Source of the DNA: Marinomonas pontica
Lineage (GTDB): Bacteria; Pseudomonadota; Gammaproteobacteria; Pseudomonadales; Marinomonadaceae
NCBI RefSeq assembly: GCF_026191375.1
Contig: NZ_JAODTL010000054.1
Location: 62,001-126,000 of the forward strand
Reading direction: 5' to 3'
DNA length: 64,000 nt
The notes under the pieces are model-generated. The model was not told the origin of the DNA and did not search any database. It was given only the letters and a program-made list of their open reading frames with translations. Within the stretch, counting starts at the first letter, position 1; the number at the start of each line of letters is the position of its first letter. A program made the translations under genes and the position numbers. Shown piece by piece: positions 1-8,913 of this stretch.

Positions 1-1
1 T

Positions 2-1285
2 TCCTACGCAACAGAGCGCGATCGCGACTTTCTAGAGCAAATGGCCAATAGAACCGCCAACCTCTACATTTATTACGATGATTGGTATTTTTTGGTTCAA
101 GAAAGTCGAATGGAATCAGAATGGCACCAAGCAAAACTCGAAAACCTTCGAGATTTAATTCCGCCACCTAGCACCCCCAATTTAGATTTGATTTATCCGT
201 CACAGTATTACCGACAACGCTTTTTGCTGTTTGATGCGCAACAGAAACCCATCATAGGAAAAGTGCACTTTACCGACGCCGAGACTCATGCGGTTGTGGT
301 CAATAAAAAAACCGTAGGATACGTTGGTCTGCGTTCAATTCGTGAGCTGGTACAAGATCAAACCTTGCGCTTTGTAAGACAACAAGGTGAAGCCTTTTTA
401 CTGATTTCCGCCTTTATGCTGGCTATTGCGGCACTGTTAACATGGCCTTTGGCTCAATGGTTGAGTCGGCCTATTACATCAATGCAACGCGCCACAAAAA
501 AATTGGCCGCAGGAAAATATGAGACTAGAATCACAGTAAAAGGCTCAGACGAACTTTCCAGCCTGAGTTGTGACTTTAATAATCTAGCCTGTACTTTAGA
601 GCACACCAGAGAAGCCAGAAAAAGATGGGTTGCCGATACCGCCCATGAACTGCGGACACCTGTTGCTATATTGCGTGGGGAAATTGAAGCCATGCAAGAC
701 GGAATTATTAAAGTAACGCCTGACAGTTTGGCCTCGTTACAACAGGAAACGCTTCATATCGCTCGCCTTATTGATGACTTAAACCAGCTATCCATGCATG
801 ATGTAGGAAGCTTAAGTTATGAGATGGACGACATTCTGGTCAATGACATTATTGAGCAAACAGTGCAGTCAATGAATCTTCCTTTTAAAGAAGCCGGAAT
901 AGAACTGATATTTGAATACTCTCAGAAAAAACCGATTGTGATGACAGGAGACTCAGATCGTTTACATCAATTGTTTTCGAACCTGATGAACAACTCACTA
1001 AAATATACAAACTCGCCCGGAAAACTGACGGTTAAGCTCGAAAAAGCACAGAAAAAAGCCATTATTCTCTTTGAGGATTCAGCACCAGGAGTCAGTGATG
1101 AGGACAAAAATAGAATTTTCGAACAGTTTTTCCGAGTGGAAAATTCAAGAAATAGAGCTACTGGAGGAAGAGGCTTAGGTCTTGCCATATGCTCTAATAT
1201 TGTAGATGGACATCAAGGAACTATTAGCGCTTATCATTCACCGGATGGTGGATTGGGTATAAAAATAGAATTTCCTTTAAATTAG
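2..1285 (+). CDS. baeS: Sensor histidine kinase, BaeS-like (5' end outside window)
   Basis: Inner-membrane sensor kinase of an envelope-stress two-component system. The reading frame is open back to base 2, ahead of the first ATG at 41, so the N-terminus and first membrane helix lie outside the window. What remains is a periplasmic stretch, a membrane helix (residues about 115-135 counted from the ATG at 41), a HAMP linker (about 135-190), the H-box with phospho-acceptor His in DTAHELRTP, the N-box LFSNLMNNSLKYTN, a G1 box (FEDSAPGV) and a GRGLGLAI G2 box. baeR follows 31 bp downstream, so they form one operon. In enterobacteria BaeSR controls drug-efflux and spheroplast-stress genes; whether that holds here cannot be seen. 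Family call is firm; the exact orthologue is inferred from the pairing. Confidence 0.85.
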   Translation, partial: SYATERDRDFLEQMANRTANLYIYYDDWYFLVQESRMESEWHQAKLENLRDLIPPPSTPNLDLIYPSQYYRQRFLLFDAQQKPIIGKVHFTDAETHAVVVNKKTVGYVGLRSIRELVQDQTLRFVRQQGEAFLLISAFMLAIAALLTWPLAQWLSRPITSMQRATKKLAAGKYETRITVKGSDELSSLSCDFNNLACTLEHTREARKRWVADTAHELRTPVAILRGEIEAMQDGIIKVTPDSLASLQQETLHIARLIDDLNQLSMHDVGSLSYEMDDILVNDIIEQTVQSMNLPFKEAGIELIFEYSQKKPIVMTGDSDRLHQLFSNLMNNSLKYTNSPGKLTVKLEKAQKKAIILFEDSAPGVSDEDKNRIFEQFFRVENSRNRATGGRGLGLAICSNIVDGHQGTISAYHSPDGGLGIKIEFPLN

Positions 1286-1316
1286 CCTCTTTTAACAAAT
1301 AGGAACGAATAACATT

Positions 1317-1997
1317 ATGAGTAAAGTACTGATTATTGAAGACGAACCAAAATTAGCAGAACTAATGAGCGCGTATTTGGAACAAGCCGGTTACGAACAC
1401 CATCACCTTGATCGTGGTGACATTGCCGTCAACTACATTAAAAACAACGCCGTTGACATTATTTTGCTGGATCTCATGTTGCCAGGACTAGACGGCGTAG
1501 AAATCTGCAAGCAAGTGCGTCAATTTAGCGGTGTCCCTATCATCATGGTGACTGCAAAAGCAGAAGAAATCGATCGTTTGATCGGCCTAGAAATGGGTGC
1601 TGACGATTACGTTTGCAAGCCTTTCAGCCCTCGTGAAATTGTAGCGCGTGTAAAAGCCAATTTGCGTCGTGTTGAATTAGATCAAGCAGAATCGCCTCGA
1701 ACTGATGGCTTTGACTTGGACGTTGATCGCCTACGCGCTACCTACAAAGGGGAATTGATCGACCTAACCACGGTTGAATTCCAACTGCTTCAACTACTAA
1801 TCAAAGAGCCTGGCCGAGTGTTTGGTCGAGATCTCATCATGAAAAGCATCTACGCAGACAGCCGCGTGGTGAGTGACAGAACCATCGACAGTCACATCAA
1901 AAAGCTGCGTAAGAAAATTTCTGCTGTCGCACCAGAATTAAACGTTATTCACTCTGTCTACGGTGCTGGTTACCGATTCGAAAATAACGATCAATGA
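1317..1997 (+). CDS. baeR: OmpR-family response regulator, BaeR-like
   Basis: DNA-binding partner of the kinase just upstream. The receiver domain (residues 1-120) has the acidic pair in IEDEPK, the phospho-acceptor Asp in DLMLPGLDG (about residue 52), the switch Thr in VTAKAEE and the Lys in CKPFSP. The C-terminal winged helix (about 130-225) carries DSHIKKLRKKI and ends in the usual VYGAGYRFE. The length, 226 residues, is normal for OmpR/PhoB regulators. The ATG is the first start after the baeS stop and has a GGAACGA-like site before it. Target promoters are unknown. The next gene begins 20 bp downstream and may be co-transcribed. Confidence 0.88.
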   Translation: MSKVLIIEDEPKLAELMSAYLEQAGYEHHHLDRGDIAVNYIKNNAVDIILLDLMLPGLDGVEICKQVRQFSGVPIIMVTAKAEEIDRLIGLEMGADDYVCKPFSPREIVARVKANLRRVELDQAESPRTDGFDLDVDRLRATYKGELIDLTTVEFQLLQLLIKEPGRVFGRDLIMKSIYADSRVVSDRTIDSHIKKLRKKISAVAPELNVIHSVYGAGYRFENNDQ

Positions 1998-2017
1998 TCT
2001 CTTGCTAAGGAACGGCG

Positions 2018-2968
2018 TTGGATAATTTTTTAGACGTATTAGCCTTTTCTTTCTCCATCACTATGCCAATATTTTTGATATTGGCATTAGGAGTATTGCT
2101 GTACAGAATACGCATCATCAATGACAATTTCATCGATGTTGCGTCTAAATTAGTATTCAACGTCACCCTTCCTGCTCTGCTGTTTATCAGCATATCAAAA
2201 TCTGACATTGGCCAAGACACGGATTTGTCACTGGTTATTTACGCCATGGCGGCAGTTACTGTCACCTATTTTGCTTTGGAATTTTTCCTTTCTATATGGG
2301 TTTCTGACAAAGCAGAACGGGCGGTATTAGTACAAGGCGCTTTCCGCTCAAATATGGGTATCATTGGCTTAGCGTATTGCGTGAATGCCTATGGGAACGG
2401 TGTTTTTTCCGTTGCGTCTGTCTATTTAGGTGGTGTCACGGTGCTGTTTAATATCCTCTCAGTCATTGGACTCAGCCGTGCATTGGGAAAAAATACCAAC
2501 GCATTAAGCATACTCAAAGGCATTGCTAAAAACCCGCTTATCATTGCCATTGTTGCGGCGTTCCTTTCGTCTTTAACAGGGTTGTCCCTCCCCTCCACCC
2601 TGTACAAAGCCGGTGACTATTTTGCGCAGATGACACTGCCATTGGCATTACTTTGTGCTGGTGCCTCATTGAGCTTCAGCTCCCTAAAAAACGGCATGAT
2701 TGGCGCACTCATCGCCTCTGTTGGCAAACTGGTTTTTATTCCTTTTGTTTTGACGTTTGGTGGGTATTTATTAGGTTACCGAGGCATGGAACTTGGCGTA
2801 CTTTTCCTTATGTCTTCCGCCCCAACGGCTTCAGCAAGCTACATCATGGTGCGGGCAATGAATGGCAACTCGGCGCTAGCGGCTAATATCATCGTGATTA
2901 CCACCATCGCCTCCTTGATTAGTACCAGCATTGGCGTTACTTTGCTACGAAGCTTTCATCTAATCTAG
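2018..2968 (+). CDS. AEC (auxin efflux carrier) family transporter
   Basis: Inner-membrane carrier of the AEC family, whose bacterial members move organic acids such as malonate, malate or amino-acid derivatives. The 316 residues form about ten hydrophobic helices, with the two-halves layout typical of the family and the polar breaks KLVFNVTLPALLF and FRSNMGIIGLAY. The start is a TTG at 2018 preceded by AAGGA (2007-2011); no ATG fits the full N-terminus. It lies 20 bp after baeR and just before dctB, a C4-dicarboxylate sensor, so an organic-acid substrate is plausible but only inferred. Confidence 0.8.
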   Translation: MDNFLDVLAFSFSITMPIFLILALGVLLYRIRIINDNFIDVASKLVFNVTLPALLFISISKSDIGQDTDLSLVIYAMAAVTVTYFALEFFLSIWVSDKAERAVLVQGAFRSNMGIIGLAYCVNAYGNGVFSVASVYLGGVTVLFNILSVIGLSRALGKNTNALSILKGIAKNPLIIAIVAAFLSSLTGLSLPSTLYKAGDYFAQMTLPLALLCAGASLSFSSLKNGMIGALIASVGKLVFIPFVLTFGGYLLGYRGMELGVLFLMSSAPTASASYIMVRAMNGNSALAANIIVITTIASLISTSIGVTLLRSFHLI

Positions 2969-3049
2969 CGGTAAGACCGTCTCTCAAAAAACAGTCTTGC
3001 CCAAGTGCGGTTGATGTGTCTTCACTAACTAAAGGCCAGCGAGACCTAT

Positions 3050-5129
3050 TTGATTTCACAATTTCGTAAACATCGTCTTTTTTTATATCCCTTGGCTGCA
3101 CAGTGCTTACCTTGCTTTTTTTGGTGTCAATACCATTGCATACCAAGCACTCATCATAGACAAGCATTCGGAAGGACAAAACCAGTTACTGAATTACGTT
3201 ATTGAACTGCGTAACGAGCTAAAAAACTACCACATTCTGCCGTATGCTCTCGCCGATAATCCAACCCTGCTGGCGTTTATGAATCACCCAAAGGACACCG
3301 CACTCACTAAGCAACTGCAACGACAACTAGAAGACCTAACGCACGTTTCGAAAACGCAAGATTGGTTTATTCTCTCTGCCCAGGGCGACCTACTCGTGTC
3401 CAGTGAACAGTCTCCGCATTTTAATTTGGATGATTATTTCAGCAAACAGCATTTAAGCCGCGTCTTAAAAGACCAGCAAGGGGAATATATACTGGTTTCA
3501 GGATACAACCCTCAGCAATCTCAATCTGCTCACCTTGTATTGGCGCCAGTTTATACGTCATCAGGTTTGGCTGGCGCTGTCGCCGTTCGGATTAACGTCA
3601 GTGATTTAATTGAACGCTGGAATATATCGGATGATTTGGTCGTTATGACAGATCAAAACAGTTTGATTTTTTTAGCCAGCAAACTGAATCGACTAAGAGT
3701 CAGTAATTGGTTAGACAGCCATACCGACGTGCAATTTTTAAACAACACTCGTTCAAAAATATACCACCTCAATAATGAAAACTACCTTTTGCAAAATGTC
3801 ACCTTAGACGATTTGAAATGGCAAATTCACTATTTGTCCAACTTAAAAGGCATCCAGAAAAAAGCCCAAAATATCGCCTTTATTAGCTTAGGACTGTTTG
3901 CCCTAGTATTTTTATTCTGGCTCTACCGACGAGAACGTGCGCTAAAAATAGCCTCTAAACTGGAAAATGAAATACTCATTGCTGACAGTGCGCAACGCCA
4001 GCGAGTACTTATAGAAAACACCCATGTTGGATTATTACAACTGTCGAAATTTGGTGAAATTTCATTCGTCAATCCAATGGGCGTTCGTTACTTCGGACAA
4101 CGGGCTCAACTTAACGCGCATTATTTACATGAATTTTTGCCCGAATGCCCCGAAAACCAAACCGCGTTGTCGTTTATGCATTCATTGCAAGAAACGCCAA
4201 CCGCCAACCAGGCGCTTGCCAGTAACTTGCTAGAACAAGAAGTCATTTTACAGAAGAACAGCGGTCAACTTTTTCCAGCATTATTGTCGGTATCATCACT
4301 GGAATGGAGCGACTCCCAAGGCTATCTCGTTACGTTAATCGACATAAGCAAACGTAAAAGAGCCGAACTCAACTTGCTGGAAGCCAACACCCGTCTTGAG
4401 GAGCGAGTTCTAGAGCGGACCAAAGCCCTCGAAGCCGCCCAGAAGGAGCTCTTAAGAACTGAAAAGCTGGCTGCGATAGGACAAATGTCCACCGCAATTG
4501 CCCACGAGCTCAATCAGCCATTAACCGGTATCCGCACACTTGCATACAGCACAGAGCTGTTATTAAAGCGCCAAGACGCTGAACAAGCGCTAAAAACTTT
4601 ACTTGATCTGGAATCCCTTGTTGTGAGAATGCAAAAGCTGACCAGTGAATTAAAAGTATTGGCGTACCGAAGGCCCGAACAACTCACCCCCACCTCCGTC
4701 CAAGATTGCGTCAAGCGAGCCATCGAAAGCCTAGGTGAGGACGCTCACGATCTGCAGTGGCGCATCCACCTAAACCAACTGGATAGCGTCATTGCTGAAC
4801 CAACACGATTGGAAAGAATATTTGCCAATCTCATCAGTAATTCCGTCCAAGCATGTACTGGCGCAAAAATAACACCCACTATTGACATATCGCTACACGA
4901 AGAAAAAAACCACATCGTCATACATTACCAAGACAACGGCCCGGGCATAGACAAAGCGCAATTAGCCCATATCTTTGAGCCATTTTTTACGACCAAACCA
5001 ATAGGAAAAGGGCTAGGCCTTGGACTTGCCATCAGTGCTAACTTAGCAAAAGATATGAATGGAACATTAAAAGCAAGCCACAATACTGACTCACAATTGG
5101 TCTTCCGATTAACACTGTTAAAGGCTTAA
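3050..5129 (+). CDS. dctB: C4-dicarboxylate sensor histidine kinase DctB, with two apparent frameshifts near the 5' end
   Basis: Membrane kinase that senses C4-dicarboxylates and phosphorylates DctD. The intact frame from ATG 3279 lacks the first helix, but the same frame upstream encodes typical DctB periplasmic sequence (…YQALIIDKHSEGQ…LRNELKNYHILP) with no start codon back to a stop at 3051. Adding one T to each of two T7 runs (3078-3084 and 3116-3122) joins three frames into a basic N-terminus and membrane helix beginning at TTG 3050: FRKHRLFFISLG then CTVLTLLFFGVNTIA. The rest is normal: periplasmic sensor, second helix (about 205-225 from ATG 3279), PAS-like region, H-box HELNQPLTG, N-box NLISNSVQA and GLGLGLAIS. 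DctD starts 1 bp after the stop. Either sequencing error or true loss of the 5' end; I favour error. Confidence 0.8.
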
Positions 5130-5130
5130 C

Positions 5131-6504
5131 ATGGAAAACAACACCCAAAACAATCACATTGAAATCTGGTTATTGGATGACGATGACATTGTTCGTTCAA
5201 CCACCGCTCAATGGTTGCGCTTATCAAATTACACGGTAAGAGAGTTTCAAGAAGGCCACGAGTTACTTGATCACTTCCGTGTTGGATTGCCTTGCATCAT
5301 TGTCAGCGATATTCGCATGGCACCTTTGGATGGACTGACTCTGATGAGCCATTGTTTGTCGCAAGAACATGAGCTGCCATTCATACTCATTACTGGACAT
5401 GGCGATGTAGACACTGCAGTAAATGCCCTACGCGATGGCGCCTTTGATTTTCTCGAAAAGCCATTTGACCCAAACCGCCTTTTACAGACCGTTGAAAAAG
5501 CCATTCAGCTGCGAAAAGTACAATTGCAACACGCGAATCAATCTCAATATTTGGGTGAGTTACATGGACTTGAAGAAACCATCATTGGGCAAAACGAACA
5601 AATCATTCGCGTAAGACAGCAAATCCGCACCTTTGCTAGCATGGACACTCACGTCATTGTGTATGGCAAAACCGGTTGTGGCAAAGAGCTGGTTGCCAAA
5701 GCACTACACGACTGCAGCCCAAGAAGCACCAAGCCTTTTGTTGCCATCAACTGCGCGGCCATCCCAGCCGATCTATTTGAAAGCGAATTATTTGGGCATG
5801 AAGCCGGCGCGTTTACCAGTGCCAACAAACAACGTGTTGGCAAACTCGAACACGCGAGCGGCGGCACTCTTTTTCTTGATGAAATAGAAAGCATGCCACT
5901 TGCAATGCAAATTAAATTGCTGCGTGTACTCCAAGAAAATCAACTTGAACGCGTGGGCAGCAATCACACGATACAAATAGATCTTAGAGTGGTTGCGGCT
6001 GCAAAAAATGACCTTCAAACCTTAGAGAATTTTAGGCAGGACTTATTTTTTCGTCTTAACGTGTCCCAAATACATCTGCCTGATTTGCACAACCGAGGCG
6101 CAGACATCCCTTTATTGTTTGAGCATTTTTGTCGCATGGCCGTTAAGGAGCGCGGTGGCGATTTCAAACCACTCAGCCCAATAGATCACGAAACGCTTAC
6201 GCTGTATGGATGGCCGGGGAACGTACGCGAACTGAGAAACGTCGCGCTGCGCTATGCGCTAGAACCCAATACCAGTGTGGCGAAAATACTCGCTGGATAC
6301 CAAGCTCAAGACGATATAGACACCATAACTCCCCTGCCATTAAGCGTGAAAGTACAAGAATTCGAGCGCAGTTTAATCGAAGCAAGCATTCGCCAACAAA
6401 AGGGCAACATTCAGCTTGTACTAGAACAACTTCAACTGCCGCGAAGAACGCTGAACCAGAAAATGCAGAAATACGGGCTAAACCGAGTAGACTATCTCGA
6501 CTAG
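5131..6504 (+). CDS. dctD: Sigma-54-dependent response regulator DctD
   Basis: Transcription activator of C4-dicarboxylate uptake genes, paired with dctB directly upstream. The receiver domain (residues 1-120) has LDDDDIV, the phospho-acceptor in VSDIRMAPLDG and the Lys in EKPF. The AAA+ domain (about 150-385) has Walker A GKTGCGKE and Walker B TLFLDEIES. The C-terminus holds a Fis-type helix-turn-helix (LPRRTLNQKMQKYG). One oddity is that the sigma-54 contact loop, normally GAFTGA, reads GAFTSA (residues 226-231, bases 5806-5823). No dctA or TRAP transporter is in the window, so its target operon is elsewhere, unless the upstream AEC carrier is part of the regulon. Confidence 0.9.
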   Translation: MENNTQNNHIEIWLLDDDDIVRSTTAQWLRLSNYTVREFQEGHELLDHFRVGLPCIIVSDIRMAPLDGLTLMSHCLSQEHELPFILITGHGDVDTAVNALRDGAFDFLEKPFDPNRLLQTVEKAIQLRKVQLQHANQSQYLGELHGLEETIIGQNEQIIRVRQQIRTFASMDTHVIVYGKTGCGKELVAKALHDCSPRSTKPFVAINCAAIPADLFESELFGHEAGAFTSANKQRVGKLEHASGGTLFLDEIESMPLAMQIKLLRVLQENQLERVGSNHTIQIDLRVVAAAKNDLQTLENFRQDLFFRLNVSQIHLPDLHNRGADIPLLFEHFCRMAVKERGGDFKPLSPIDHETLTLYGWPGNVRELRNVALRYALEPNTSVAKILAGYQAQDDIDTITPLPLSVKVQEFERSLIEASIRQQKGNIQLVLEQLQLPRRTLNQKMQKYGLNRVDYLD

Positions 6505-6541
6505 CCATTTCGCCCCACCATCGAATAAGCATATCAACTCG

Positions 6542-6575
6542 GTGATTCTCATATAATTTATTTAATGAGAATCAC
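6542..6575. promoter_or_regulatory. Perfect 11-bp inverted repeat upstream of the AraC regulator
   Basis: GTGATTCTCAT (6542-6552) and ATGAGAATCAC (6565-6575) are exact inverted copies separated by 12 A/T-rich bases. The right arm runs into TGAGAATCACTTGCA, which resembles a weak Fur 7-1-7 site. It could be a dyad operator for the AraC protein itself, a Fur site array, or part of a terminator for dctD; there is no T-tract to favour the last. It sits about 60-95 bp before the AraC start. Confidence 0.5.
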
Positions 6576-6603
6576 TTGCATTAAATCCCTAAAAATATTT
6601 TAA

Positions 6604-6618
6604 TGATAACCATTATCA
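6604..6618. promoter_or_regulatory. Fur box
   Basis: TGATAACCATTATCA matches the 7-1-7 Fur consensus TGATAATnATTATCA at all but one position. It lies 19 bp upstream of the AraC start codon at 6637, where bound Fur would block transcription or RNA polymerase clearance. It predicts iron repression of the AraC regulator and the flavodoxin behind it. Confidence 0.75.
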
Positions 6619-6636
6619 AATTTGAGGCGAGATACA

Positions 6637-7524
6637 ATGCAAATTGACATGCAAAATGTGTACGACCACACCGGAAACATTAGCGAACAAGCAATGCCAT
6701 GGCTATCCGGTCATAAACAGCACCTTGCACTATTGCCACATTTGCACTTGCTTAACCAACATTTAAGCAGCAAAAAAGCCGTATCTGTATCAGAAACCGC
6801 GCAATCGGGTCTCTATTTCTCCTTTTTAGGAACCGGAGCCATCAATACGGTAGAAGACATTAACGAAATACAAATCGCATACCAAGCGAAAACAGTAAGC
6901 GGTGAGTTTACTCTTGAAAAAGATCAACAACTCAGCCTGCTGCAAGCGCACATTAGTCCTTCGCTGCTTGCGTCCATTCTTGGCGAAACGGAACAACACA
7001 TCATTCAGCATTTTAAGAATATGCAAGAAAAATTGGCCAATGACAGCGGCGTAATATCTCTGCCTTTGACCGATAAAAACCGACTGATGATCAAACCCGT
7101 TTTACAACATCGCGGCCATTCCATTAGTCTCGCAGGGCATGTGTATTCGCTGATATTTACATTAATTGAGCAGCTGCAAATGCTCAGTCATTTATCACAC
7201 TGCGAAGATTGTCAAAGTAAGCTGTTTAATGCTCAAAACTTGCTAGAAACACCCGAATTAGACACGCTAAATATAGAACATTTAGCGCATCAAGTAGGCC
7301 TCAACACGGAAGCCCTTACTATTGGATTTCACCATTTAACAGGGCAACCAATAGAACATTATTTCGTACACAGTCGCATCCATTCTGCGGCCGCCAAACT
7401 GAGACAGAACCCTAAAGAGAAAAACCATATTGTTGCTCAAAGTGGTTTCTCAGAAGATCAGTTTGAAGCCGCATTCAGAAAACATTTTGGTGTCGGCAGT
7501 CACCAATACGGACAAATTCATTAA
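6637..7524 (+). CDS. AraC-family transcriptional regulator, iron-controlled
   Basis: The 295-residue protein has an N-terminal ligand/dimerisation domain without membrane segments and a C-terminal pair of helix-turn-helices (about 205-295: LNIEHLAHQVGLNTEAL, then IVAQSGFSEDQFEAAFRKHFG). The layout is like PchR-type regulators of siderophore or iron uptake, which sense a ferric chelate. An in-frame TTG at 6622 exists, but ATG 6637 is better placed behind GAGGCGAG (6624-6631). A near-perfect Fur box and an 11-bp inverted repeat lie directly upstream. The flavodoxin gene starts 21 bp downstream, so the pair is probably one operon. No siderophore receptor is nearby. The family is certain, the effector unknown. 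Confidence 0.82.
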   Translation: MQIDMQNVYDHTGNISEQAMPWLSGHKQHLALLPHLHLLNQHLSSKKAVSVSETAQSGLYFSFLGTGAINTVEDINEIQIAYQAKTVSGEFTLEKDQQLSLLQAHISPSLLASILGETEQHIIQHFKNMQEKLANDSGVISLPLTDKNRLMIKPVLQHRGHSISLAGHVYSLIFTLIEQLQMLSHLSHCEDCQSKLFNAQNLLETPELDTLNIEHLAHQVGLNTEALTIGFHHLTGQPIEHYFVHSRIHSAAAKLRQNPKEKNHIVAQSGFSEDQFEAAFRKHFGVGSHQYGQIH

Positions 7525-7545
7525 GTAATAGGAATCAAATTAACA

Positions 7546-8082
7546 ATGGCTCAATCATCCATCGCCCTCATTTATGGCACAGACACAAATAACACAGAAG
7601 AAGTCGGCCACAAAATTGCTAAACAATGGGAAGAATTAGGCGAACAAGTAGACATATTTAATATAAAAGACATTGAACTCGGTCAGTTAGAACACTACAG
7701 CATGCTGATATTAGGCATACCGACTTGGGACTTTGGTGGTATTCAGTCTGACTGGGAAGACATAGGTGACAGCCTAGCTGAACTGTCTTTAGAAAATACC
7801 GTCATCGCTCTGTATGGCTTAGGGGATCAATTCGGCTACGGCGATTATTTTGTTGATGCCGTTGGTTGGCTATATGAAAAACTGCTACCAACAAATGCGA
7901 CATTTATTGGCCAATGGTCAACAGAAGGTTATGAATTTGAAGCGTCAAGAGCATGCGTTCATAACAAAGAATTCTTTATCGGCTTAGCCATCGATGAAGA
8001 TCAACAGTTTGAACTTACTGATCAACGAGTTGAGCAGTGGGTTATCCAACTTTACGCAGAAAGAGCTGTAGAAGCCGCCTAA
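7546..8082 (+). CDS. Flavodoxin
   Basis: Small FMN electron carrier that replaces ferredoxin when iron is scarce. The 178 residues show the phosphate-binding loop near the N-terminus (YGTDTNNTEEV, where most flavodoxins have GTxTGNTE), the FMN-stacking Trp in LGIPTWDFGG and the second aromatic loop GLGDQFGYGDYF with the tyrosine typical of long-chain flavodoxins. The length and the insert after residue 120 also fit the long-chain class (fldA/fldB). Position behind a Fur box and an AraC regulator supports induction by iron starvation. Its redox partner is not in the window. Confidence 0.9.
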   Translation: MAQSSIALIYGTDTNNTEEVGHKIAKQWEELGEQVDIFNIKDIELGQLEHYSMLILGIPTWDFGGIQSDWEDIGDSLAELSLENTVIALYGLGDQFGYGDYFVDAVGWLYEKLLPTNATFIGQWSTEGYEFEASRACVHNKEFFIGLAIDEDQQFELTDQRVEQWVIQLYAERAVEAA

Positions 8083-8107
8083 ATTACCGCCTGACTGGCC
8101 ATTGAAA

Positions 8108-8171
8108 AAAGCTAACGACTCAAATTTGGTTACCCAAACATTCGCTGCCCCGAATGCCCAAATTTAGCTTT
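8108..8171 (+). ncRNA. Candidate structured RNA in the flavodoxin 3' region
   Basis: Three nested perfect stems lie in 64 bases: AAAGCT (8108-8113) with AGCTTT (8166-8171), AAATTTGG (8122-8129) with CCAAATTT (8158-8165), and CATTCG (8139-8144) with CGAATG (8151-8156). There is no open reading frame of note. A strong terminator follows at 8216-8257. It could be the 3' UTR of the flavodoxin transcript, a processed small RNA from it, or an independent sRNA. No known RNA family was recognised. Structure is directly visible; function is inference. Confidence 0.4.
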
Positions 8172-8215
8172 ATCAATGAGGTAATTTTGCCGCTTTCTCT
8201 TAAATGCGTGAAGAA

Positions 8216-8268
8216 CGTGACTACCTCTTCTTTCTCTCCTGCTTGGAGGTAGTCACGTATTTTTCTTT
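8216..8268 (+). terminator. Rho-independent terminator after the flavodoxin/structured RNA
   Basis: CGTGACTACCTC (8216-8227) pairs perfectly with GAGGTAGTCACG (8246-8257), followed by TATTTTTCTTTT. A 12-bp stem with an 18-nt loop and U-rich tail is a strong terminator for the AraC-flavodoxin unit. Confidence 0.75.
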
Positions 8269-8336
8269 TCTTCTAGGGCCTATTCGTTATGATGTAAAAG
8301 AATTTTCACTCCGTCTTTTACATACAGTGGTCCCGT

Positions 8337-8651
8337 ATGAACCTTCAACTCTCCGATATCGTTATTCTTCTCTGCATTATGGCTGTTGTTTACGCTTGGT
8401 GGTGCAACAGCTCAATTCGCGAACAGGCATTAACCCATGCTAAGCGACATTGTGAAAATCTTAATCTACAATTACTGGAGGACAGCGTTTCCGGTTCCGA
8501 ATGGAAACCTATTTGGCATCATGGCCAACTCAGAATAAAACGAAGTTACAAATTTGAATTTAGTTCAAGTGGCATGGCTCGTTATCCAGGAAAAATCAGC
8601 TATATTGGCAGTCATAGACTAGACATTTGGTTAAGTCCTCATGACTTCTAA
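8337..8651 (+). CDS. DUF3301 family protein
   Basis: Small membrane-anchored protein of unknown function, 104 residues. One N-terminal helix (about residues 7-22, IVILLCIMAVVYAWW) is followed by a soluble domain with HAKRHCENLNLQLLEDSV and a C-terminal aromatic-rich part (YKFEFSSSGMARYPGKI). This pattern is that of the DUF3301 family found in many gammaproteobacteria. It stands alone between the flavodoxin terminator and the chemoreceptor. No function is proposed. Confidence 0.75.
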   Translation: MNLQLSDIVILLCIMAVVYAWWCNSSIREQALTHAKRHCENLNLQLLEDSVSGSEWKPIWHHGQLRIKRSYKFEFSSSGMARYPGKISYIGSHRLDIWLSPHDF

Positions 8652-8913
8652 TAAAGATCGACCATAGCAAGCGTTACACGGCGACAAACAACATAAAGAA
8701 GGCGTAAAAACACATTTATTCACATTGATACAACAAGATAAATCTATATTTTTGTGTCATTTAATTGCAAATAAGACCATAGTAGAAATAGAATGTTTAG
8801 GTAAAGTTTTGTAATACCCTGATAGACGTGATTATGCGAGAAAAAGTCAGCGTATCCTACGCTCACTAAAGGTCTATCTGCTCCATCTATAATAAAAAAG
8901 TGCAGGATATATT

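Noticed and set aside
6210-6545. 111-codon ORFs on both strands at the end of dctD
   Set aside because: Both are shadows of the Fis-type helix-turn-helix coding region; composition is not protein-like.
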